NCBI RefSeq assembly: GCF_003997935.1
Contig: NZ_RZQL01000001.1
Location: forward strand, 1 to 64,000
Origin: Mesorhizobium sp. M7A.F.Ca.US.006.01.1.1
Lineage (GTDB): Bacteria; Pseudomonadota; Alphaproteobacteria; Rhizobiales; Rhizobiaceae
DNA: 64,000 nucleotides
Reading direction: 5' to 3'
Part shown: positions 25,713-36,552 of the stretch, piece by piece
Position numbering within the stretch: the first letter of the stretch is position 1
Layout: every line of letters begins with the position of its first letter
Position numbers and translations under genes: made by a program
The notes under the pieces: generated by a model
Seen by the model: only the letters and a program-made list of their open reading frames with translations
Told to the model about the DNA's origin: nothing
Databases searched by the model: none

Positions 25713-26326
25713 CGAGAGCCTCACGCATCCCCAATCTCGGCGGCGCCAGGGCGTTTATCCTGCATCGCCCGCATCCGACGGTGCAGGCGATCACCAGGCA
25801 ATTGTCGGCCATCGGCCTGATCACGCTGGATTGCTGGCCGGAACTGCCGCCCGAGGCGCTGGCCGCCGATTTCGTCTTCTTCGACGCCGATCTCGGCTTT
25901 GACGAGCAATTCCCCTGGAAGCCGGGCGAAGCGCCGATGCCGCTGGTGGCGCTGATCGGTTCCGAGGCGCCCGGCCGCATCGAATGGGCGCTGTCGCACA
26001 AGGCCGACGCCCAGCTGCTGAAGCCGGTCGGCAATGCCGGCGTCTACAGCGCACTGCTGATCGCAAGGCAAAGTTTCGAGGCGCGCAAGCACCTGGCCAG
26101 CGAAATCGCCTCGCTTCGCCAGCGCGTCGCCGAGCGCCAGACCATCGTGCGCGCGGTGACGGCACTCGCGAAAGGCACCGACGACGGCCGCGCCTATGCG
26201 CAGCTGCGCTCGCTGGCAATGAGCTGGCAGATCAGCGTCGAGGATGCCGCGCGGCGGATCGTGGCCATGACAAGTGAACAAGCAACGGAAGAAGAAGGCG
26301 GCGATGACCAGTCCCATCGCGCCTGA
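25709..26326 (+). CDS. AmiR-like ANTAR-domain RNA-binding antiterminator
   Basis: 205 residues. The N-terminal part (FILHRPHPTVQAITRQL, FVFFDADLGF) is a pseudo-receiver domain lacking clear phosphorylation residues, as in AmiR. A coiled-coil (ASEIASLRQRVAERQTIVRAV) links it to a C-terminal ANTAR three-helix domain (GRAYAQLRSLAMSWQISVEDAARRIVAM). ANTAR proteins bind leader RNA and prevent termination. GTG start overlapping the amiC-like stop; its own 3' end overlaps the permease gene by 23 bases. Confidence 0.85.
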   Translation: MTRASRIPNLGGARAFILHRPHPTVQAITRQLSAIGLITLDCWPELPPEALAADFVFFDADLGFDEQFPWKPGEAPMPLVALIGSEAPGRIEWALSHKADAQLLKPVGNAGVYSALLIARQSFEARKHLASEIASLRQRVAERQTIVRAVTALAKGTDDGRAYAQLRSLAMSWQISVEDAARRIVAMTSEQATEEEGGDDQSHRA

Positions 26327-27212
26327 TCTCACCGCGCCAGGCCGCATGCCGGTCAAGCCACGCGCCGGCGTCTGGCGCCGGCTGGTCAGGCGCCGTCTGG
26401 CGCTGCTTGGGCTGGTGATCGTCGCCATTGTCGTTGCCGGCGCCGTGCTGGCGCCATGGCTGACCGGCTACGACCCCAACGAGCAGATGTTCGACGGCCT
26501 GACCATCGAGGGCTCGCCACTGCCGCCGGATGCAAAATTCTGGCTGGGCACTGATCTGCTCGGCCGCGACCTCCTGACCCGCATCCTCTACGGCGCCCGC
26601 ACCTCGCTGATCATCGGCATCGTCGCCAACGGCGTGGCGCTGTTCATCGGCACGCTGGTCGGTGTTGTCGCCGGTTATTTCCGTGGCTGGATCGGCAGCG
26701 CGCTGATGCGTTTCACCGATTTGATGATGGCGTTTCCGGCACTGCTGCTCGCCATTTGCCTGGCGGCGGTGTTCGAGCCCAGCCTGTGGATCGTCGCCAT
26801 GGTCATCGCCCTGGTCAACTGGGTGCAGACCGCCCGCGTCATCTACACCGAGACCTCATCACTGGCCGAGCGTGAATTCATCGATGCCGAACGCACCATC
26901 GGGGCGAGCGCACCGCGCATCCTGTTTCGCCACATTCTGCCGCATCTGCTGCCAACCATCATCGTCTGGGGCACGCTCGGCATCTCGACCACGGTGCTGC
27001 TCGAAGCGACGCTTTCCTTCCTTGGCATCGGCGTGCAGCCGCCGACGGCGTCCTGGGGCAACATCATCTTCGAGAACCAGACCTATTTCCAGGCCGCACC
27101 CTGGCTGGTGTTCTTCCCCGGTGCCGCGATCCTGGCGCTGGCGCTCGCCTTCAACCTGATCGGCGATGCGCTGCGCGACATTCTCGATCCGACGCAGAGG
27201 GGCCGGGCATGA
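26304..27212 (+). CDS. DppC/OppC-type ABC transporter permease
   Basis: Inner-membrane permease of a peptide/nickel-type importer, about 302 residues, six predicted spans. Typical features: FWLGTDLLGRDLLTRILYGARTSL near the N-terminal third and the EAA-like loop ERTIGASAPRILFRHILPHLLP. ATG 26304 has AAGG upstream and is preferred over GTG 26274. It overlaps the amiR-like gene and is joined by ATGA to the next permease. The amide regulators and amidase around it suggest the solute is an amide rather than a peptide. Confidence 0.88.
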   Translation: MTSPIAPDLTAPGRMPVKPRAGVWRRLVRRRLALLGLVIVAIVVAGAVLAPWLTGYDPNEQMFDGLTIEGSPLPPDAKFWLGTDLLGRDLLTRILYGARTSLIIGIVANGVALFIGTLVGVVAGYFRGWIGSALMRFTDLMMAFPALLLAICLAAVFEPSLWIVAMVIALVNWVQTARVIYTETSSLAEREFIDAERTIGASAPRILFRHILPHLLPTIIVWGTLGISTTVLLEATLSFLGIGVQPPTASWGNIIFENQTYFQAAPWLVFFPGAAILALALAFNLIGDALRDILDPTQRGRA

Positions 27213-28129
27213 TCGCCTATCTCGGCCGCCGCCTCATCCAGTCGCTGCTGATCCTGCTCGGCGTCTCGCTGATCACCTTCGCGCTGCTCTATCTCCTGCC
27301 CGCCGATCCGGTGCGCCAGATCGCCGGTCGCAGCGCCACGCCGCAGACGGTCGAGAACATCCGCCAGCAGCTCGGCCTCGACCAACCCTTCATCGTCCAG
27401 TACTGGCGCTATCTGGTGAAGCTCGTCAGCGGCGATTTCGGCCGCTCCTACATCCAGCGCTCCGAGGTCACCGAGCTGATCGTCTCGCGGCTGCCGGCCA
27501 GCCTGTTGCTGATGGTCGGCGCCATCCTGTGCGAGCTGTTGCTCGGCCTGAGCATGGGCCTGATCGCCGCGGTCAAGCGCGGCACCGGCACCGACCAGAC
27601 GCTGATGGTCGCCTCCTTCGTCGGCGTCTCGGCGCCGCAATTCGTCGTCGGGCTGCTGCTGCTTTACGTCTTTTCCGTGCGGCTCAGTTGGTTTCCGATC
27701 GGCGGCTACGGCACCTGGCGCCATCTCGTGCTGCCGTCCCTGACCATGGGCATACTCGGCGCCGGCTGGTACGCCCGCATGATGCGCTCGTCGATGATCG
27801 ACGTGCTGCGCCAGGATTATGTCCGCACCGCCCGCGCCAAGGGCCTGGCGCGCGGCACCATTCTGTTCCGCCATGCGCTGCCCAACGCCATCCTGCCGGT
27901 CATCGCCATGATCGGCATCGACATCGGCATCTTCATGGGCGGCATCGTCGTCGTTGAAAGCGTGTTCGGCTGGCCCGGCATCGGCCAGCTCGCCTGGCAG
28001 GCCATCCAGCGCGTCGACATTCCGATCATCATGGGCGTCACGCTGGTCTCGGCCTTCGCCATCGTGCTCGGCAATCTGTTGGCCGACGTCATCGCGCCCT
28101 TCATCGACCCCCGCATCAAGCTCAGATGA
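27209..28129 (+). CDS. DppB/OppB-type ABC transporter permease
   Basis: 306-residue partner permease with the family N-terminus (YLGRRLIQSLLILLGVSLITF), the periplasmic loop with LGLDQPF and GDFGRSY, and the EAA loop YVRTARAKGLARGTILFRHALPNAILP. Its ATGA start overlaps the DppC-type stop. Together the two permeases make the membrane channel served by the double ATPase at 30952 and the binding protein at 28163. Confidence 0.88.
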   Translation: MIAYLGRRLIQSLLILLGVSLITFALLYLLPADPVRQIAGRSATPQTVENIRQQLGLDQPFIVQYWRYLVKLVSGDFGRSYIQRSEVTELIVSRLPASLLLMVGAILCELLLGLSMGLIAAVKRGTGTDQTLMVASFVGVSAPQFVVGLLLLYVFSVRLSWFPIGGYGTWRHLVLPSLTMGILGAGWYARMMRSSMIDVLRQDYVRTARAKGLARGTILFRHALPNAILPVIAMIGIDIGIFMGGIVVVESVFGWPGIGQLAWQAIQRVDIPIIMGVTLVSAFAIVLGNLLADVIAPFIDPRIKLR

Positions 28130-28162
28130 AATGAAAACCAAACAGAGAAAGGGAACATAAAA

Positions 28163-29806
28163 ATGAAAAAGTTTCTCGCATCCACGGTAGCGGCATCGGC
28201 GCTGGCGCTGATGCTCGGAATGACAAGTGTTCGCGCCGAGGACGCCGTCGATCCGAACGCCAAGCAGGGCGGCGCCATCACCATCACCTACAAGGACGAC
28301 GTCGCCACGCTCGACCCGGCGATCGGCTATGACTGGCAGAACTGGTCGATGATCAAGAGCCTGTTCGACGGGCTGATGGACTATGAGCCGGGCACCACCA
28401 ATCTGAAGCCCGACCTCGCCGAAAGCTACGAGATCTCGCCCGACGGCAAGACCTTCACCTTCAAGCTGCGCCATGGCGTGAAATTCCACAATGGCCGCGA
28501 AATGACCGCCGACGACGTGAAATATTCGCTCGACCGTGTCACCAATCCGAAGACCCAGAGTCCCGGCGCCGGCTTTTTCGGCTCGATCAAGGGCTATGAC
28601 GATGTCGCCGCCGGCAAGGCGGAAAGCCTGTCGGGCGTCAGCGTCGTCGATCCCTACACGGTCAAGTTCGAGCTGACCCGGCCCGACGCCACCTTCCTGC
28701 ATGTCATGGCCATCAACTTCGCCCATGTCGTGCCGAAGGAGGAGGTCGAGAAATATGGCGCCGATTTCGGCAAGCATCCGGTCGGCACCGGCGCCTTCAA
28801 GCTCGCCGAGTGGACGCTCGGCCAGCGCATCGTCTTCGAGCGCAATGCTGACTATTGGCACAAGGGCCTGCCACATCTGGACAAGATCACCTTCGAGATC
28901 GGCCAGGAGCCGATCGTGGCGCTGCTGCGCTTGCAGAAGGGAGAGATCGACGTGCCCGGCGACGGCATTCCGCCAGCAAAATTCCAGGAGGTGATGGCCG
29001 ATCCCGAGCAGAAGGCGCGCGTCGTCGAAGGCGGCCAACTGCACACCGGCTATGTCACCATGAACACCACCATGGCGCCGTTCGACAATGTGAAGGTGCG
29101 CCAGGCGGTCAACATGGCGATCAGCAAGGCGCGCGTCATCCAGATCATCAACGGCCGCGCCGTGCCGGCCAATCAGCCGCTGCCGCCGTCGATGCCGGGC
29201 TATGACAAGGAATACAAGGGTTATCCCTATGACGTCGCCAAGGCCAAGGCCCTGCTTGCCGAGGCCGGCCATCCCGATGGTTTCGAAACCCAGCTGTTCG
29301 CCATGAACACCGACCCCAACCCGCGCATCGCCCAGGCGATCCAGCAGGATCTGGCGGCGATTGGCATCAAGGCCAGCATCCAGTCGCTGGCGCAGGCCAA
29401 TGTGATTGCAGCCGGCGGCGACAAGGCCGGCGCACCGATGATCTGGTCGGGCGGCATGGCCTGGATCGCCGATTTCCCGGATCCGTCGAACTTCTACGGC
29501 CCGATCCTCGGCTGCGCCGGTGCAGTGCCCGGCGGCTGGAACTGGTCGTGGTATTGCAACAAGGATCTCGACGCCAAAGCGGCTGAGGCCGACTCGGTGG
29601 TCGATCCGGCCAAGGCTGGCGAACGCGACAAGATGTGGAGCGCCATCTATGATAAGGTGATGGAAGACGCGCCCTGGGCGCCGGTCTTCAACGAGCAGCG
29701 CTTCACCATGAAATCGGCGCGCATGGGCGGCGCCGACAACCTCTATGTCGACCCGGTCCATATCCCGATCAACTACGACAATGTGTACGTAAAAGATGTG
29801 CAATAA
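28163..29806 (+). CDS. Family 5 extracellular solute-binding protein
   Basis: 547 residues with a Sec signal peptide (residues 1-25, cleavage near VRA-ED). SBP family 5 (dipeptide/oligopeptide/nickel binders) features: ITITYKDDVATLDPAIGYDW, LAESYEISPDGKTFTFKLRHGVKFHNGREMTADD in segments, and NADYWHKGLPHLDKI. AAAGGGA precedes the ATG. Its 3' end overlaps the amidase gene by 11 bases, so import and hydrolysis are tightly linked. Confidence 0.9.
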   Translation: MKKFLASTVAASALALMLGMTSVRAEDAVDPNAKQGGAITITYKDDVATLDPAIGYDWQNWSMIKSLFDGLMDYEPGTTNLKPDLAESYEISPDGKTFTFKLRHGVKFHNGREMTADDVKYSLDRVTNPKTQSPGAGFFGSIKGYDDVAAGKAESLSGVSVVDPYTVKFELTRPDATFLHVMAINFAHVVPKEEVEKYGADFGKHPVGTGAFKLAEWTLGQRIVFERNADYWHKGLPHLDKITFEIGQEPIVALLRLQKGEIDVPGDGIPPAKFQEVMADPEQKARVVEGGQLHTGYVTMNTTMAPFDNVKVRQAVNMAISKARVIQIINGRAVPANQPLPPSMPGYDKEYKGYPYDVAKAKALLAEAGHPDGFETQLFAMNTDPNPRIAQAIQQDLAAIGIKASIQSLAQANVIAAGGDKAGAPMIWSGGMAWIADFPDPSNFYGPILGCAGAVPGGWNWSWYCNKDLDAKAAEADSVVDPAKAGERDKMWSAIYDKVMEDAPWAPVFNEQRFTMKSARMGGADNLYVDPVHIPINYDNVYVKDVQ

Positions 29807-30740
29807 CTGCGACTACACCATCCACGGGCGCCAACATCATTTCGGCTGGGACAATTCGTTTGCCCCGGCCGAGCGGGTGGCGCCCGGCTCGACCATCGAG
29901 TTCCAGTGTCTCGATTCCTCCGGCGGCCAGTTGCAGGCCGACAGCACGGTCGCCGACGTCGCCAAGCTCGACTTCGCCACCGTCAATCCGGTGACCGGGC
30001 CGATTTTCGTCGAGGGCGCCGAGCCGGGTGACGCGCTGAAGGTGACGATCGAGATGTTCAAACCGTCCGGCTTCGGCTGGACGGCCAACATTCCGGGCTT
30101 TGGGCTGCTCGCCGACGACTTCAAGGAGCCGGCGCTGAACATCTGGAAATACGACGCCGTCTCGCTCGAGCCGGCGCTGTTCGGCAAAAATGCGCGTGTG
30201 CCGTTGAAACCCTTCGCCGGCACCATCGGCAACGCTCCGGCGGAAAAGGGCCACCACTCGGTGGTGCCGCCAAGGCGCGTCGGCGGCAATCTCGACATCC
30301 GCGATCTCGCCGCCGGCACCACGCTCTATCTGCCGGTGGAAGTGGCGGGCGCGCTGTTTTCGGTCGGCGATACGCACGCCGCGCAAGGCGACGGCGAGGT
30401 TTGCGGCACGGCGATCGAAAGCCCGATGGATGTCGTGCTCAAGCTCGACCTGGTCAAGGATGCCAGGTTGAAGACGCCGCGCTTCACCACGCCGGGCCCG
30501 GTGACGCGCCATCTCGACGCCAAGGGCTATGAGGTGACGACCGGCGTCGGTCCGGACTTGATGGCGGGCGCCAGGGAAGCGGTCGCGCAGATGGTCGACT
30601 TGCTCGCCGGCCGCTACAAGATCGATCCTGTTGAGGCCTACATGCTGGCCTCGGTCTGCGGCGATCTCCGCATCAGCGAGATCGTCGACATGCCGAACTG
30701 GGTGGTGTCGTTCTACTTCCCGCGCTGCGTGTTTGAATGA
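29796..30740 (+). CDS. Acetamidase/formamidase family protein
   Basis: 314-residue amidohydrolase of the FmdA_AmdA family, which hydrolyses formamide or short aliphatic amides to ammonia and the acid. Family features: [23 protein letters not shown] in segments, GFGLLADDF, the acidic/histidine region [19 protein letters not shown], and [21 protein letters not shown]. The position at the end of an importer controlled by an AmiC/AmiR-like pair supports an amide-scavenging role releasing ammonium. Substrate specificity is not readable. Confidence 0.88.
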   Translation: MCNNCDYTIHGRQHHFGWDNSFAPAERVAPGSTIEFQCLDSSGGQLQADSTVADVAKLDFATVNPVTGPIFVEGAEPGDALKVTIEMFKPSGFGWTANIPGFGLLADDFKEPALNIWKYDAVSLEPALFGKNARVPLKPFAGTIGNAPAEKGHHSVVPPRRVGGNLDIRDLAAGTTLYLPVEVAGALFSVGDTHAAQGDGEVCGTAIESPMDVVLKLDLVKDARLKTPRFTTPGPVTRHLDAKGYEVTTGVGPDLMAGAREAVAQMVDLLAGRYKIDPVEAYMLASVCGDLRISEIVDMPNWVVSFYFPRCVFE

Positions 30741-30759
30741 GATTGGGTCAGCGCCAAGA

Positions 30760-30918
30760 CACCCCCCTCTGCCCTGCCGGGCATCTCCCCCTCAAGGGGG
30801 GAGATTGGCAGCTTCGCCGTCCTGCTTTCTTTCAAACGTTGGCGATTGGCGAAAGCCAGAGTGAAATCCAATCTCCCCCCTTGAGGGGGAGATGTCCGGC
30901 AGGACAGAGGGGGGCGTG
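30760..30918. repeat. Paired inverted palindromic element (copy 2)
   Basis: Same family as 16714-16876. The left unit (CCCCCCTCTGCCCTGCCGGGC, then CTCCCCCTC facing GGGGGGAGAT) is the near-perfect reverse complement of the right unit (CTCCCCCCTTGAGGGGGAG, GTCCGGCAGGACAG). The spacer contains CGTTGGCGATTGGCG (30837-30851), which also occurs at 993-1007 beside the first long palindrome. It separates the amidase gene from the ATPase gene. It creates a spurious upstream start (Met-Ser-Gly-Arg-Thr-Glu-Gly-Gly) for the ATPase frame. Confidence 0.83.
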
Positions 30919-30951
30919 CCGGAACAAATCCCTCGCAGTGCTGCGCCTGCG

Positions 30952-32718
<1,767 letters not shown>

Positions 32719-32926
32719 GGCAAGTACCGCCGCAGGTCGCGGCTCACGTGCTTGTGTTTCTATCTCGGGCTCAAGGCCGGCATTCTGTCCCCAAAGTGGA
32801 TCGCTTCGATCACGAAATCCGGGACGGCCTCTTGCCCTATGTCCGCTTCTTCCTCATGTTCAATACCATTGCCGATGATCGATCGTAGGGGGCGGCCGGA
32901 TTCATCGTAATGGGAGGAAGTCAACC

Positions 32927-34135
32927 ATGAAGGTAAGCCTTTTCGTTTCCGCGGCACTTCTCGCCGCATCCGCGATCCCCGCCACTGCCGCCGAAATTTC
33001 CGACGGCAAGGTCAAGATCGGCATCCTCAACGACCAATCGGGCGTCTATGCCGATTTCGGCGGCAAGTGGTCGGTCGAGGCGGCCAAGATGGCGGTCGAG
33101 GATTTCGGCGGCAAGGTGCAGGGAGCGCCGATAGAAATCATCAGCGCCGACCACCAGAACAAGCCCGATATCGCCTCCAACATCGCCCGGCAGTGGTACG
33201 ACACCGAACAGGTCGATGCCATCATGGAACTGACGACCTCTTCGGTGGCGCTCGCCGTCCAGGGGATTTCCAAGGAAAAGAAGAAGATCGACATCGTCAC
33301 CGGCGCGGCGACCACGGAGCTGACCGGCAAACAATGCTCGCCCTATGGCTTCCACTGGGCCTATGACACACATTCGCAAGCGGTGGGCACCGGCGGCTCT
33401 CTCGTGCAGCAGGGCGGCGACAGCTGGTTCTTCGTCACCGTCGACTATGCATTCGGCTATTCGCTGAAGGATCAGACCACCAAGTTCGTCGAGAGCCATG
33501 GCGGCAAGGTGCTGGGCGAGGTGCGTTATCCCTTGGGGTCAACCGATTATTCGTCCTTCCTGCTGCAGGCGCAATCGTCGGGCGCCAAGGTCATCGGCCT
33601 GGCCAATGCCGGCCTCGATACCTCCAACTCGATCAAACAGGCGGCCGAATTCGGCATCGTGCAAGGCGGGCAGCGTCTTGCCGCACTCCTGTTCACGCTG
33701 GCCGAGGTGCATGGGCTTGGCCTTCAAGCGGCGCAGGGCGTTGTGCTGACCGAAGGCTATTATTGGGATCGCGATGACAAGAGCCGCGAATTCGGGCAGC
33801 GCTTTTTCAAGCGCACCAACCGCATGCCGAACATGATCCAGGCCGCGACCTATTCGGCGGTGACGCAGTATTTGAAGGCGATCGACAAGGCCGGCACGGA
33901 CGAGACCGAAGCCGTCGCCAAGCAACTGCATTCGATGCCTGTGGACGACGCCGCGATTACCAACGGCAAAGTGCAGGCGGACGGCAACATGGTCCACGAC
34001 ATGTACCTCTATCAGGTCAAGTCGCCAGCCGAGAGCACCAAGGAGTGGGACTACTACAAATATCTCGCCACCATTCCTGGCAACGAGGCCTTCCTGAGCG
34101 AAAAGGAAAGCGGCTGTCCGACGGCCGGCCAGTGA
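32927..34135 (+). CDS. Liv-type ABC transporter substrate-binding protein
   Basis: 402 residues: signal peptide (1-20, ending ATA-AE), then a type I periplasmic-binding domain (KVKIGILNDQSGVYADFGGK, IEIISADHQNKPDIAS). GGGAGGAA precedes the ATG. It heads a five-gene importer in the order binding protein, ATPase, ATPase, permease, permease. Ligands of such proteins include branched-chain amino acids, urea, amides and aromatic acids; the neighbouring amidase operon makes amides possible, but nothing in the sequence decides it. Confidence 0.88.
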   Translation: MKVSLFVSAALLAASAIPATAAEISDGKVKIGILNDQSGVYADFGGKWSVEAAKMAVEDFGGKVQGAPIEIISADHQNKPDIASNIARQWYDTEQVDAIMELTTSSVALAVQGISKEKKKIDIVTGAATTELTGKQCSPYGFHWAYDTHSQAVGTGGSLVQQGGDSWFFVTVDYAFGYSLKDQTTKFVESHGGKVLGEVRYPLGSTDYSSFLLQAQSSGAKVIGLANAGLDTSNSIKQAAEFGIVQGGQRLAALLFTLAEVHGLGLQAAQGVVLTEGYYWDRDDKSREFGQRFFKRTNRMPNMIQAATYSAVTQYLKAIDKAGTDETEAVAKQLHSMPVDDAAITNGKVQADGNMVHDMYLYQVKSPAESTKEWDYYKYLATIPGNEAFLSEKESGCPTAGQ

Positions 34136-34147
34136 TCGGCGCGGCCG

Positions 34148-34927
34148 ATGGCGCCGACTGACCTGAGCGCGAACGAGCCGCCTGTGGTGCTTTCCGCCCG
34201 CGGGCTGCGGCGTGACTTTGCCGGCTTCATAGCCGTCAAAAACGTCGACCTCGATGTCCGCCATGGCAACATCCATGCCCTGATCGGACCCAACGGCGCC
34301 GGCAAGACGACGGTTTTCAACCTGCTCACCAAGTTCCTGGCGCCGACCAGCGGCAGGATCGAGCTGCTCGGCCACGATATCACCCGAACGCCGCCGGCCA
34401 GGGTTGCGCGGATGGGTCTGGTGCGCTCGTTCCAGATATCGGCAATTTTTCCGCACCTCAGCGTGCTCGACAATGTCCGCGTCGCCCTGCAGCGGCCGGG
34501 CGGGCTCAGCGTTCAGTTCTGGCGCTCGCTGGCGGCGCTCGACCGGTTGACGCCGCGCGCCGAGGAACTGCTGCGCTCGGTCGGTCTCGACGACGCCAGA
34601 AACAGGCTCGCCGGCGATCTTTCCTATGGCAGGAAACGCGTGCTGGAGATCGCCACGACCCTGGCGCTCGATCCGAAAGTGCTGCTGCTGGACGAGCCGA
34701 TGGCCGGCATGGGGCATGAGGACGTGGCCACGGTTTCCAGCCTCATCCGTTCGGTGGCCAGGGATCGCGCCGTGCTGATGGTCGAGCACAATCTGACTGT
34801 GGTGGCCGACCTTTGCGACTGGATAACGGTCATGCAACGCGGCGAGGTGCTGGCCGCCGGCGACTACGCCACCGTCAGCCGCGACGAGCGCGTCAAGATC
34901 GCCTATATGGGCACCGCCGATGACTAG
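34148..34927 (+). CDS. Liv-type ABC transporter ATPase, LivG-like
   Basis: 259-residue ATPase: Walker A GPNGAGKTT, a signature variant LSYGRKRVLEIA in place of LSGGQ, and Walker B LLLDEPMAGMG. The LSYG form and the PMAGM box are typical of LivG. It starts 12 bases after the binding protein and overlaps the LivF-like gene by eight bases. Confidence 0.9.
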   Translation: MAPTDLSANEPPVVLSARGLRRDFAGFIAVKNVDLDVRHGNIHALIGPNGAGKTTVFNLLTKFLAPTSGRIELLGHDITRTPPARVARMGLVRSFQISAIFPHLSVLDNVRVALQRPGGLSVQFWRSLAALDRLTPRAEELLRSVGLDDARNRLAGDLSYGRKRVLEIATTLALDPKVLLLDEPMAGMGHEDVATVSSLIRSVARDRAVLMVEHNLTVVADLCDWITVMQRGEVLAAGDYATVSRDERVKIAYMGTADD

Positions 34928-35630
34928 TGCCGCACCTCTGCTTGCCGTCAGCGGCCTCAACGCCTGGTATGGCGAGAGCCATGCGCTGCACGGCGTCGAT
35001 CTGGAGGTGTTTGCCGGCGAGACGGTCACGCTGCTCGGCCGCAACGGCGTCGGCAAGACGACGACGCTGCGCGCCATTATGGGACTGATCCGCAAGCGGA
35101 CCGGCCGGATCGCCTTCGACGGCAAGGATCTGATGCGGCTGCCGCTGCACCGCACCGCCCATCAAGGCATCGGCTTCGTGCCGGAGGAGCGCGGCATCTT
35201 CGCAACGCTGACCGTCGACGAGAACCTGGTTCTGCCGCCGGTCGTCGCCGAAGGCGGCATGAGCGTCGAGGAGATATTCGATCTCTTCCCCAATCTGAAG
35301 GAGCGGCGCAACAGTCCCGGCACGAGGCTGTCGGGCGGCGAACAGCAGATGCTGGCGATCGCACGCATGCTGCGGACCGGCGTGAAGATGCTGCTTCTCG
35401 ACGAGCCGACGGAGGGTCTCGCTCCCGTCATCGTGCAGCGCATCGGCGCGTTGCTGGCGACGTTGAAAAAACGCGGCATGACGATCCTGCTGGTCGAGCA
35501 GAATTTCCGCTTCGCCAGCCGTGTCGCCGATCGCTTCTATCTGATGGAGCACGGCAAGGTGGTGGCAGGGTTTCCGGTCGGCGAACTGCCGGACCGCATG
35601 ACGCAGCTTCACGAAGTCCTGGGTGTATGA
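34920..35630 (+). CDS. Liv-type ABC transporter ATPase, LivF-like
   Basis: 236 residues: Walker A GRNGVGKTT, signature LSGGEQQM, Walker B LLLDEPTEGLAP. The EGLAP box and the closing LPDRMTQLHEVLGV are LivF hallmarks. It overlaps both neighbours and pairs with the LivG-like subunit as a heterodimeric ATPase. Confidence 0.9.
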   Translation: MTSAAPLLAVSGLNAWYGESHALHGVDLEVFAGETVTLLGRNGVGKTTTLRAIMGLIRKRTGRIAFDGKDLMRLPLHRTAHQGIGFVPEERGIFATLTVDENLVLPPVVAEGGMSVEEIFDLFPNLKERRNSPGTRLSGGEQQMLAIARMLRTGVKMLLLDEPTEGLAPVIVQRIGALLATLKKRGMTILLVEQNFRFASRVADRFYLMEHGKVVAGFPVGELPDRMTQLHEVLGV

Positions 35631-35637
35631 TGGCGCC

Positions 35638-36525
35638 ATGACGATGATCTTCGGAATCCCGGTTCAGGCCTTCCTCGGCCAGTTGCTGGTCGGGCTGATC
35701 AACGGCTCGTTCTACGCCATGCTGAGCCTCGGTCTGGCTGTCATATTCGGCTTGCTGCGCGTCATCAATTTTGCCCATGGCGCCCAGTATATGCTCGGCG
35801 CCTTCGTCGGTTACCTGCTTCTCACCCATCTCGGCATCGGCTACTGGCCCGCGCTGATCCTTGCGCCGCTGATCGTCGGTGTGTTCGGCATCGTGGTCGA
35901 GCGCCTGGCGCTGTCGAGGCTGTACGATCTCGATCCGCTCTACGGCCTGCTCTTCACCTTCGGCCTCGCGCTCGTCCTCGAAGGCATCTTCCGCTACTAT
36001 TACGGCGTGTCGGGAAACCCCTACGCCGTGCCGCCATTGCTTGCCGGAGGCACCAATCTCGGCTTCATGTTCCTGCCCAACTATCGCGGCTGGGTGGTGA
36101 TCGCCTCGCTGATCGTCTGCTTCGGGACCTGGGCGCTGATCGAGAAGACCAGGCTCGGTTCCTATCTGCGCGCGGCAACCGAGAATCCCCGTCTCGTCCA
36201 GGCTTTCGGCGTCAACGTGCCGTTGCTGCTGACCCTGACCTACGGCCTCGGCTCCGCGCTGGCCGGGCTTGCCGGAATTCTGGCAGCACCAATCTACCAG
36301 GTGAGCCCGCTGATGGGGTCGGATCTCATCATCGTCGTCTTCGCCGTCGTCGTGGTCGGCGGCATGGGATCGATCCTCGGCGCGATCGTCACCGGCTACA
36401 TGCTTGGCCTTGCAGAGGGCCTGACCAAGGTCTTCTACCCCGAGGCCTCCAACCTCGTGGTCTTCGTCATCATGGCCATCGTGCTTCTGGTCCGGCCGGC
36501 CGGCCTGTTCGGAAGGGACGCCTGA
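35638..36525 (+). CDS. Liv-type ABC transporter permease, LivH-like
   Basis: Inner-membrane permease of about 295 residues with eight or so spans; LivH features are GLINGSFYAMLSLGLAVIFGLLRVINFAHG in segments and GLGSALAGLAGILAAPIYQVSP. ATG 35638 is preferred; GTG 35623, overlapping the livF-like stop, adds five residues. Its stop lies within the first copy of a 21-bp tandem duplication that also holds the LivM start. Confidence 0.88.
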   Translation: MTMIFGIPVQAFLGQLLVGLINGSFYAMLSLGLAVIFGLLRVINFAHGAQYMLGAFVGYLLLTHLGIGYWPALILAPLIVGVFGIVVERLALSRLYDLDPLYGLLFTFGLALVLEGIFRYYYGVSGNPYAVPPLLAGGTNLGFMFLPNYRGWVVIASLIVCFGTWALIEKTRLGSYLRAATENPRLVQAFGVNVPLLLTLTYGLGSALAGLAGILAAPIYQVSPLMGSDLIIVVFAVVVVGGMGSILGAIVTGYMLGLAEGLTKVFYPEASNLVVFVIMAIVLLVRPAGLFGRDA

Positions 36526-36552
36526 CATGTCGGAAGGGACATCTGACATGTC
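36511..36552 (+). repeat. 21-bp tandem duplication spanning the LivH stop and LivM start
   Basis: Copy 1 (36511-36531) and copy 2 (36532-36552) each contain GGAAGGGAC, then CTGACATGTC, differing at two bases. Each copy supplies its own ribosome-binding site and in-frame ATG (36527 and 36548), so the LivM-like protein has two equivalent starts seven codons apart. Confidence 0.85.

Noticed and set aside
27083-29803. 906-residue minus-strand open frame
   Set aside because: It lies antisense to the DppB-type permease and binding-protein genes, has no recognisable domain, and is Asp/His/Arg-rich as expected for the shadow of high-GC codons.
30892-30951. N-terminal extension of the double ATPase
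   Set aside because: These 20 codons derive from the palindromic element (start Met-Ser-Gly-Arg-Thr-Glu-Gly-Gly); the family N-terminus begins at ATG 30952.
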